Shown piece after piece: positions 26,595-32,196 of a DNA stretch of 32,196 nt (position 1 is its first letter; every line of letters starts with the position of its first letter). Made by a program: the position numbers and the translations under genes. The stretch is from Candidatus Thorarchaeota archaeon (GTDB lineage Archaea; Asgardarchaeota; Thorarchaeia; Thorarchaeales; Thorarchaeaceae). Location: contig JAEORN010000159.1 of the NCBI GenBank assembly GCA_016840825.1, forward strand, positions 1 to 32,196, read 5' to 3'. The notes beneath the pieces were generated by a model that did not search any database, was not told the DNA's origin, and saw only the letters and a list, made by a program, of their open reading frames with translations.

Positions 26595-27086
26595 TCATTT
26601 AGTGAATTGTTCTATTATATCAACCTCTTCAATATGTGTCCAGCAATAGGTACATTTCAGCTTCATCGGTTGTTTAGAGAGTACTTCATACTTGGGTTCG
26701 ATTGGCTCGCGTTCTTTGTTTGTAACACATCTAGTATTTGGACACACAATGACATTGGTGATTGTAGACGGCAACTCAACACGTGTCTTCTTTTCCACTT
26801 TTGAGTCCCGAATCGTGTTTATGGTTGCATTTGGTGCAACCAATGCGATTTTTGCGACCTCAGCTCCCGCCAGAAAACGGTCTTCGAGTTTTACGATATC
26901 TTTGCGTCCGACACGTGAGCTAGTGATGTTCATCGCCAGGCTCACTATCGATCCCTCACGTCCCGTGATATCCAGAATTCTCAGAACATCAAGAGCGTGT
27001 CCTGCAGTGATATGGTCAATTACGGTTCCGTCTCTGATCTTCACAATACGAATCTTGGATTCCTTCTCATCCGACAAAACTTTCAC
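26595..27086 (-). CDS. pyrI: Aspartate carbamoyltransferase regulatory chain
   Basis: This is the allosteric regulatory subunit of aspartate transcarbamoylase in pyrimidine synthesis; it binds nucleotides and a structural zinc. The N-terminal allosteric domain has IRDGTVIDHITAGHALDVLRIL and the segment SSRVGRKDIVKLEDR. Then come PNATINTIRD and the zinc domain with C115, C120 (CPNTRC), C145 and C148 (CTYC). The GTG at 27086 lacks a ribosome-binding site, while a TTG three codons in (27077) has GGTGA 5 nt before it, so the true start may be 27077. No pyrB is in the window; archaeal pyrI normally sits next to pyrB. Confidence 0.95.
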   Translation of the reverse strand: MKVLSDEKESKIRIVKIRDGTVIDHITAGHALDVLRILDITGREGSIVSLAMNITSSRVGRKDIVKLEDRFLAGAEVAKIALVAPNATINTIRDSKVEKKTRVELPSTITNVIVCPNTRCVTNKEREPIEPKYEVLSKQPMKLKCTYCWTHIEEVDIIEQFTK

Positions 27087-27217
27087 CCACGGGATTTTGA
27101 ACGGACATCAAATCGTTTTAGACCTTCCTCTAGTTGAGTGTCTGGCCTCAAGTACACGGAGGCGAAGGTTGATATGTCCTAGGGTAAGACTCGAGGGTGA
27201 AAAGACGGTGAGAAGAA

Positions 27218-28564
27218 TTGGTCTTAGAGGGTCTAGGTAAATCATTAAACTCTGCGCTTAAACGCCTCTTCGGTGCAAGCGTCATAGATGAAGAGCTCGT
27301 CAAGGAACTCGTGAAAGATATTCAGCGGGCTCTACTTGTCGCAGATGTTGATGTCACATTAGTGATGGGAATCACTGAAAGAGTGCAAAAGCAGGCCCTA
27401 GATGAGAATCTCCCTCGTGGCGTTTCCCGTCGAGAACACATCATTAAGGTAGTGTGGGATACACTAGCATATTTCCTAGGAGAGAAAGCCATACCTCTCA
27501 CAATTCACCCTGGAAAGCCAAACTTGGTTATGATGATAGGAATTCAAGGTTCAGGCAAAACCACAACGATAGGTAAACTAGCTCGATACTATCAGAAAAG
27601 AGGAATCAAGACAGGAGTGATATGTGCGGACAACTTCAGGCCTGGAGCGTACAGTCAGCTAAAGCAACTAGCTGAAAAATCCAATGTCCCATTCTATGGC
27701 GATGAGGGTGAGAAAGATGCTGTGAAGCTCGCAAAGAATGGGTACAAGGAGATGACGAAACGTAGTGTAGAGCTAATTCTTCTTGATACCTCAGGACGCC
27801 ATAGAGAAGAAACTGGACTCATCAAAGAGATGAAGGACATCTCCAAAGCAGTCAAACCTCAGGAAATTGTGCTTGTTATTGATGGGACATTAGGTCAACA
27901 AGCAGGTGTCCAAGCGTCAGCTTTCAAGCAAGCTACAGAGATAGGGTCAATTATTGTCACAAAGTTAGATGGCTCGGCCAAAGGAGGTGGAGCTCTTTCT
28001 GCGGTCGCTGCAACAGGAGCTCCTATCAAGTTCATAGCAACTGGAGAAGGAATGGATGCTATTGAGTCGTTCAACCCGACCAAGTTTGCTGGACGACTAC
28101 TAGGAATGTCAGACATCAGAGGACTCGTTGATAAGGTCAAGGAAGCACAGATTGAGATCGATGAGGATGCAACAATGCGCATCATGAAAGGGAAGTTCAC
28201 TCTCACTGATATGATGGCACAGCTAAAGCAGCTCAAGAAGATGGGTCCACTCGGAAAGGTCATGGAGATGCTCGGACTTCAGTATAAATTACCTGAAGGT
28301 GTAGCAGAAGTACAAGAAGAGAATCTGAAACGGTTTGAGGTCATCATGAATTCAATGACAAAACCCGAGCTTGACGACCCCAAAACGATCAAATCTTCTC
28401 GAATAAAACGTATCGCAAGGGGGTCAGGAACATCAGAAAAGGATGTGAGAGACCTACTGAAACAGTACGAAACAATGAAGAAGATGATGAAACAAATGGG
28501 CAAATCACGACGCCGCGGAGGTAGGGGTGGCTTGCCGGATATACCTGGTCTGCCAGGTATGTAA
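27218..28564 (+). CDS. srp54: Signal recognition particle protein SRP54
   Basis: This GTPase binds signal sequences and SRP RNA and directs ribosomes to the SecYEG translocon. The N domain helical bundle is 1-90. The G domain has G1 GIQGSGKT (108-115), DTSGRH (near 190) and TKLDGSAKGGG (near 247). The methionine-rich M domain (about 300-430) contains KGKFTLTDMMAQLKQLKKMGPL, SRIKRIARGSGTS and a MKKMMKQMGK stretch. The Gly/Arg/Pro tail ends GLPGM. It starts at TTG with GGTGAG 5 nt upstream. It heads a plus-strand group of RNA-related genes, divergent from pyrI. Confidence 0.98.
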   Translation: MVLEGLGKSLNSALKRLFGASVIDEELVKELVKDIQRALLVADVDVTLVMGITERVQKQALDENLPRGVSRREHIIKVVWDTLAYFLGEKAIPLTIHPGKPNLVMMIGIQGSGKTTTIGKLARYYQKRGIKTGVICADNFRPGAYSQLKQLAEKSNVPFYGDEGEKDAVKLAKNGYKEMTKRSVELILLDTSGRHREETGLIKEMKDISKAVKPQEIVLVIDGTLGQQAGVQASAFKQATEIGSIIVTKLDGSAKGGGALSAVAATGAPIKFIATGEGMDAIESFNPTKFAGRLLGMSDIRGLVDKVKEAQIEIDEDATMRIMKGKFTLTDMMAQLKQLKKMGPLGKVMEMLGLQYKLPEGVAEVQEENLKRFEVIMNSMTKPELDDPKTIKSSRIKRIARGSGTSEKDVRDLLKQYETMKKMMKQMGKSRRRGGRGGLPDIPGLPGM

Positions 28565-28592
28565 CTAGGGTTGAGAAGGTAGGTACATCGAG

Positions 28593-29156
28593 TTGGCACG
28601 AACCTATCTCCTTCTATATAGGAATTTTCCAATTGATAAGGCAGGTGTAAAGCGAGGAGAGAATTCACCACAAGTTGTTGCGGCTTCCAGGTGCGTGAAT
28701 ATTGCACTATTCTTATCTAATGACCTTCGCCGAGATGTGACAATATTCATCGGTATTCAAGATAAAACGGAGTGGAAGATGATTTCTTTTGCTGGTGATA
28801 CGCTTAGACGTGTGTCACCAGACGAACGATCGATATCATTCTTCTTACTCAAGGCCTTTGAGAAGCTAGAATCTCTTCCTTTTAGTGCAGCGCACAAGAT
28901 GGACAACGGGATTATGATTCAGCGTCTTGAGATTGAAAAGTTTTTGAAAGAATGGGAAGAGAATATCAGCATAGCTAGTCATGATAGCACGAATCAGGTC
29001 AAATATGAGAAGGCAAAGAACTCACTTTATATCTACAATATAGATGCAGAGATAAATCTCGATGATCATCCTTTCAAATTAGTAACACGTCCGCGAACTC
29101 CTGAACGATTCATACTTGACATAAATGCAACTTATGACCTACAGAATAATACATGA
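28593..29156 (+). CDS. TrmY-like protein (tRNA pseudouridine-54 N1-methyltransferase family), divergent
   Basis: TrmY methylates pseudouridine 54 in archaeal tRNA using SAM. The N-terminal half here is clearly related: SRCVNIALFLSNDLRRDV (about 32-49), SFAGDTLRRVSPDERS (65-80) and FFLLKAFEKLE. The C-terminal half is not. Known TrmY proteins have a GDH motif and a S-L-S-P-L-E-L-H-A-N/D-H-C segment, which form the SAM-binding knot, and end near 195-205 residues. This one has LDDHP (156-160), no such knot segment, and stops at 187. It may be inactive or use another cofactor mode. It starts at TTG, 28 bp after srp54. Confidence 0.7.
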   Translation: MARTYLLLYRNFPIDKAGVKRGENSPQVVAASRCVNIALFLSNDLRRDVTIFIGIQDKTEWKMISFAGDTLRRVSPDERSISFFLLKAFEKLESLPFSAAHKMDNGIMIQRLEIEKFLKEWEENISIASHDSTNQVKYEKAKNSLYIYNIDAEINLDDHPFKLVTRPRTPERFILDINATYDLQNNT

Positions 29157-29211
29157 AGAAATCTTCTTAATACCATCTTAGAATAAAAAATCAGAAAAAC
29201 GGTGACCTCCT

Positions 29212-30390
29212 ATGCCTACCAATGTCACACCCGAATTCGACAAGCAGCGGCAGATATATGAGGACACAGAAGGTCTCGAACAGCGAATCGTCGAGCTAGA
29301 GAAGCTTCTGTCCCTTGCACCTAAACATAAGGGTGCCGAAAGGATGAGAGGGGATTATCGAAAGAAGCTCGCTCAACTCAAGGCACAATTAGAGAAGGAA
29401 CGAGAACAAGCTCGTGTACGTCGAGGTGGCGGAGGTGTTGAGGAAGGCGTCATCCGGAAGGAAGGCGCGGGGCAAATCTGCTTGGTTGGAGTCACTAATA
29501 GTGGCAAATCAACTTTGATCAATTCAGTAACAAATGCAGAACTCGATGTAGGAAATTATCCATTTACTACACCAATTCCGACTCCGGCAATGCTTGTTTT
29601 TGAGGACATCAATATTCAGTTAGTCGAGATTCCAGGTGTATTTGATGGGAGCTATGATTCAGGTATTGGTAGACAGGCACTTGGTGTTGCGCGCAATACA
29701 GACTGTATCGCACTAGTCATCGATCTGTCTCAAGATATTGATATACAAATGAATGTCATAATGAAAGAGCTCGATCGGGCAAGAATCAGACTGAATAAGG
29801 AGAAGACTGCAGTCAGGATTGAGCGCACTGGACTTGGAGGGCACATGATATACGGAGTTCAGTACTTTGAAGGCACGAAGGAGGATGTCATCAATTACCT
29901 ACAAGCCCGAAGAATCACAAACATAATTGTACGTTTCCAAAAACCATCTACCTTCGAGCAGCTGGCTGATGCGATGGATGCAAGTGTAGCATATGTACGA
30001 GCGCTCATCATAGCTACAAAGGGTGATACACCTGGTTCCAAGGAACGATTCAAGGAACTTGAAGAGAAGTATAATGATAGATTCGATATCATTCCGGTAT
30101 CAGCAGAGAAAAAAGAGAACCTTGATGGAATGAGCTGGGCTCTTTATGATCACCTTGACATACTCAGAATATATACCAAAATACCTGGAAAGAAGCGAGA
30201 GGATAGACCAATTGTCCTTCCTGTTGGTTCAGTGGTCGAGGACGCTGCTGCAAAGGTACACAAAGAGCTCTTCGTAGAACGTTTCAAGTCTGCTACTATC
30301 CTTCGCGAGAATGATAAGATCAAACGTCGACAGGTCGGACTAAACTACCCCCTTGAGGAGGGCGATGTGCTTCAACTCGCCCACAGATAG
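29212..30390 (+). CDS. DRG/Obg-like GTPase with TGS domain
   Basis: This is a translation-associated GTPase of the DRG family. An N-terminal helical region with charged repeats (about 18-70) precedes G1 GVTNSGKS (93-100) and the threonine switch NYPFTT. The G3 site is EIPG (139-142) in place of DxPG, and G4 appears as TKGD (269-272) rather than NKxD. A TGS domain (about 315-392, ending GLNYPLEEGDVLQLAHR) closes the protein. The altered motifs and 392-residue length (usual 360-370) suggest a divergent paralog. GGTGA stands before the ATG. trmJ follows 14 bp later. Confidence 0.85.
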   Translation: MPTNVTPEFDKQRQIYEDTEGLEQRIVELEKLLSLAPKHKGAERMRGDYRKKLAQLKAQLEKEREQARVRRGGGGVEEGVIRKEGAGQICLVGVTNSGKSTLINSVTNAELDVGNYPFTTPIPTPAMLVFEDINIQLVEIPGVFDGSYDSGIGRQALGVARNTDCIALVIDLSQDIDIQMNVIMKELDRARIRLNKEKTAVRIERTGLGGHMIYGVQYFEGTKEDVINYLQARRITNIIVRFQKPSTFEQLADAMDASVAYVRALIIATKGDTPGSKERFKELEEKYNDRFDIIPVSAEKKENLDGMSWALYDHLDILRIYTKIPGKKREDRPIVLPVGSVVEDAAAKVHKELFVERFKSATILRENDKIKRRQVGLNYPLEEGDVLQLAHR

Positions 30391-30404
30391 TTGGGGGAAT
30401 CGAT

Positions 30405-31157
30405 GTGAGTGACGAAGAGATAGCTGACGGTTTTCCTAATCTTATTGTAGTGCTTGTTGGCCCTGAAGAACCGGGTAATGTCGGATTTGTTGTGCGTGCT
30501 ATGGCGAACTTTGGAGTAGAGCGCCTCAGGATTGTAGGAGAAGATATCCGAGATGAACAATACGCGCATATCTTTGCAGTACGTGCAGCAGACATCCTAG
30601 AGCGTGCAGAAATCTTTGATTCTCTCGAAGAAGCCCTTGCGGATGTAGAAGCTGCATGGGGAGCTACTGCTCGAAAGGGAAGTAATCATAGTGTGACCAG
30701 AGCGACTGTTCTTCTGAGCGAACTGCAAGACCCGACTTCCATTCCTGCAACTGTGGCACTTGTATTTGGCAGGGAATCAGTGGGATTGACAAATGATGAG
30801 CTTGCTCTCTGTGATGTCGCCTTCAACATCCCTACATCAAAGATGTATGAAAGCTTGAACCTTAGTCATGCAGTAGCTGTGACCCTCTACGAACTCTATA
30901 CCAAGTATGCCGAGAGACCTGAGCGTCGACCTACGGACATTAGAGCAGCAACAAGAGAAGAAAGAGAGCAAGCGGCGTTCTTCTTCGACGAACTCATCGA
31001 TAAGACGACCATCAAGGACTTTCGTATACCTATCGCAAAGCAGGTATTTCGAAACCTCCTACATCGAGCTTTCATGACAGGACGCGAGATTGCAACTCTC
31101 ACCGGAACTATCAGAAAGATAACCAAACTTGTGAAAGGGCAAGACGAAGAAGTGTAG
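30405..31157 (+). CDS. trmJ: TrmJ-type tRNA 2'-O-methyltransferase (SPOUT)
   Basis: This is predicted to methylate the 2'-OH of nucleotide 32 in tRNA using SAM. The SpoU motifs are intact: VVLVGPEEPGNVGFVVRAMANFG (motif 1), LVFGRESVGLTNDEL (motif 2) and FNIPTSKMYESLNLSHAVAVTLYEL (motif 3, the knot). The C-terminal 70 residues are helical, as in archaeal TrmJ. The start is GTG at 30405 with GGGGGA upstream. Operon position behind the DRG-type GTPase fits a cluster of RNA and translation genes. It converges on uL16 with a hairpin between them. Confidence 0.93.
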   Translation: MSDEEIADGFPNLIVVLVGPEEPGNVGFVVRAMANFGVERLRIVGEDIRDEQYAHIFAVRAADILERAEIFDSLEEALADVEAAWGATARKGSNHSVTRATVLLSELQDPTSIPATVALVFGRESVGLTNDELALCDVAFNIPTSKMYESLNLSHAVAVTLYELYTKYAERPERRPTDIRAATREEREQAAFFFDELIDKTTIKDFRIPIAKQVFRNLLHRAFMTGREIATLTGTIRKITKLVKGQDEEV

Positions 31158-31159
31158 AA

Positions 31160-31180
31160 TCTTCTAGTCACTCTAGAAGA
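31160..31180. terminator. Hairpin between convergent trmJ and uL16 genes
   Basis: TCTTCTAG (31160-31167) pairs exactly with CTAGAAGA (31173-31180) around a 5-nt loop. It starts 3 nt after the trmJ stop, in a 52-bp convergent gap, and is followed by a pyrimidine-rich stretch ending TTTGTTT. A transcript-end structure for one or both genes is likely, though archaeal termination mostly relies on T-runs. Confidence 0.5.
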
Positions 31181-31209
31181 AGATTGTATATCTCAATCTC
31201 TCTGTTTGT

Positions 31210-31749
31210 TTAGATACCGTAACCCATCTTTCGCTTGAGGTCAGGATCTATCTTGTCAAAGACTACCTTGCAGGGTGTTGGAAACTTAGGTGCAGCCTTC
31301 TTGAGGGCTTTCATCGATTGCTTGATGAATTGTGGATTCGTTCTGATGGTAACGATCGGTTGGTTCACATCAACTCGTGCTGCGGAACCAATGACCTTCC
31401 CCCATGCTCGACGCATACCATCCTGTACACGGTCTGCTCCTGCACCTGAGATCATCTTGTTCTCTCTGAGCCAATGATATGGTTTGACACGCATGCGGAG
31501 GTGGTAGTTCTTCCTACCCACGTACTTGGTCATGTGTCGGTTAGAAGCAATACGAGCCGCCTCTAGTGCCTGGTTGCGGATTTGGCACCTCTCTAGACCA
31601 ATCAGGGACATCTCTACTTCGAACTTTCCAGCGGTCTCGCCCATGTCAAAGCTGACTATTCGGCTCGCTGGTTGCCTGTGGATATACCGCTTCCTCACAA
31701 AGGGTTGGCGGTCTTGTTCTCGATAGCAATGTCCTGGACGTTTTCCCAT
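31210..31749 (-). CDS. rpl10e: Large-subunit ribosomal protein uL16 (L10e)
   Basis: This is an essential 50S protein that sits near the A-site tRNA, the central protuberance and the peptidyl-transferase centre. The 179 residues are standard for archaeal L10e: RPGHCYREQDRQPFVRKRYI at the N-terminus, CQIRNQALEAARIASNRHM, MRVKPYHWLRENKM, and GADRVQDGMRRAWGK. The ATG has GGTGA 6 nt upstream and a TATA-like CTTTTATTC on the minus strand (31818-31826), which would give a leader of about 45 nt. Confidence 0.97.
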   Translation of the reverse strand: MGKRPGHCYREQDRQPFVRKRYIHRQPASRIVSFDMGETAGKFEVEMSLIGLERCQIRNQALEAARIASNRHMTKYVGRKNYHLRMRVKPYHWLRENKMISGAGADRVQDGMRRAWGKVIGSAARVDVNQPIVTIRTNPQFIKQSMKALKKAAPKFPTPCKVVFDKIDPDLKRKMGYGI

Positions 31750-31817
31750 ATCGATTCACCTTAGTATAGATTGGTCTAAAGCCTCAGCGGCTTAGTCAGA
31801 GTGAGCCTTGAGGGTTT

Positions 31818-31826
31818 GAATAAAAG
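31818..31826 (-). promoter_or_regulatory. TATA-box candidate for uL16
   Basis: On the minus strand this reads CTTTTATTC, about 70 bp before the start codon, in the usual place for an archaeal promoter. Assigned by composition and distance only. Confidence 0.4.
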
Positions 31827-31869
31827 GATTATGGCGTGTGCCTTTCGAACCAGATGCGAGAAGGGGAGA

Positions 31870-31961
31870 TTATATTCCACTGTCAAATGAAAGCTATGAG
31901 AGTAGTATGCTCACATTGAGGCTAGAAGCATGACTTCGTCCTCATACTGGATGTGCATACT
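31870..31961 (+). promoter_or_regulatory. Promoter and 58-nt leader hairpin before the right-edge gene
   Basis: TTATATT (31870-31876) would place transcription start near 31899. The hairpin at 31904-31961 has four pairings: AGTATGC with GCATACT (31904-31910, 31955-31961), ACAT with ATGT (31913-31916, 31951-31954), TGAGG with CCTCA (31917-31921, 31940-31944) and GAAG with CTTC (31925-31928, 31934-31937). This totals 20 pairs. It ends 3 nt before an ATG. Confidence 0.45.
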
Positions 31962-31964
31962 GCG

Positions 31965-32196
31965 ATGATCGGGGTTTTAGACAGAAACCGAGGGCATGAG
32001 TATCATGTCCTCACTACCTCGGTGATGGCAATGAAGACAAAGATACACACCTCAAAGAACGGGCAATCTGAATCTCTCGTTATCGGAGAGAGTTTTGATA
32101 CATCATTCAATCGTATCATCAACTCCCTCGTTCAGCTTCTTTGGATAGCCAAGCTTGACCATGAATGGTATGATCAGGAAAATCAGAAATGGGTTC
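31965..32196 (+). CDS. Partial gene running off the right edge, unrecognised
   Basis: An open frame of 77 codons from the ATG at 31965 reaches the window end without a stop. It begins MIGVLDRNRGHEYHVLTTSV and later has SLVIGESFDTSFNRII and LLWIAKLDHEWYDQE. Codon use looks like that of its neighbours. The frame is in fact open back to a stop at 31923, and that extra stretch also reads protein-like (DFVLILDVHTA), so a GTG at 31953 is possible. Later ATG codons at 32025 and 32031 follow a GGTGAT. I do not recognise a family and cannot assign a function. Confidence 0.5.
   Translation, partial: MIGVLDRNRGHEYHVLTTSVMAMKTKIHTSKNGQSESLVIGESFDTSFNRIINSLVQLLWIAKLDHEWYDQENQKWV

Noticed and set aside
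26692..27240. 182-codon plus-strand frame over pyrI and the start of srp54
   Set aside because: It is antisense to pyrI, which has all four zinc ligands and family motifs.
28980..29156. Frameshift as the reason for the missing TrmY C-terminal motif
   Set aside because: Reading the other two frames of this stretch did not reveal the GDH or LHANHC-type motifs, so divergence is more likely than a sequencing error.
31962..32030. RNase P RNA or box C/D or H/ACA RNA, suggested by ACAGAAACC and GTGATGG
   Set aside because: The other conserved elements are missing: no GAGGAAAGTC-type region, no paired C and D boxes, no pseudouridylation pocket with an ACA end.

Overview
This is a 32 kb stretch of an archaeal chromosome, densely packed with information-processing genes and free of mobile elements, tRNA or rRNA genes and CRISPR arrays. 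The archaeal assignment is firm: FEN1, aIF2-beta, aEF-1beta, an RPA-like protein, CDC48, Hef, SRP54, TrmY-like and TrmJ methyltransferases, uL16/L10e and A-type ATPase subunits A, B and F are all present. Moderate GC, many TTG and GTG starts, and the mixture of gene families would fit an Asgard archaeon (Thorarchaeia-like). That lineage guess is inference and was not tested.

Layout. (1) 74-2638, minus strand: fen1, an RPA32-like OB-fold protein, aIF2-beta and a DUF424 protein. (2) 2807-3259, plus: a 55-residue zinc-ribbon protein and aEF-1beta. (3) 3480-6424, plus: CDC48, a small winged-helix protein and FAD synthase, headed by a leader that can form a long hairpin. (4) 6427-7785, minus: a polytopic membrane protein of glycosyltransferase type. 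(5) 7888-12532, minus: a tight three-gene operon of deoxyribose-phosphate aldolase (with an unusual CxxC/CxxC tail), a tungsten aldehyde:ferredoxin oxidoreductase, and a PUA / PAPS-reductase-like / ferredoxin fusion. A PRC-barrel gene lies upstream. (6) 13033-15345, plus: Hef. (7) 15352-16409, minus: two winged-helix regulators whose upstream regions share an identical 10-mer, one of them inside a perfect 10-bp palindrome. (8) 16680-19911, plus: a GlmU-type nucleotidyltransferase/acyltransferase, a B12-type radical SAM protein and a DUF2095-like protein. (9) 20052-21632: two convergent accessory-type genes, one an unknown protein with a beta-rich C-terminus, the other YaaA/DUF6884-like with a perfect 16-bp palindrome at its start. 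(10) 21720-27086, minus: pyrI, atpF, atpA, a family 4 uracil-DNA glycosylase, a small membrane protein and atpB. (11) 27218-31157, plus: SRP54, a TrmY-like protein with an eroded SAM-binding end, a divergent DRG-type GTPase and TrmJ. (12) 31210-31749, minus: uL16/L10e. (13) About 31965 to the end, plus: the start of an unrecognised gene preceded by a 58-nt hairpin.

How the genes relate. The deoC operon suggests a catabolic route in which DeoC releases acetaldehyde (and glyceraldehyde 3-phosphate) and AOR oxidises an aldehyde to reduce ferredoxin. The third gene carries its own two 4Fe-4S sites, so it may draw on the same ferredoxin pool. The ATPase genes are split by a DNA-repair gene and a membrane gene, and subunit D is absent. 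The most attractive unexplained signals are regulatory: structured leaders at CDC48 and at the right edge, and four operator-like inverted repeats.
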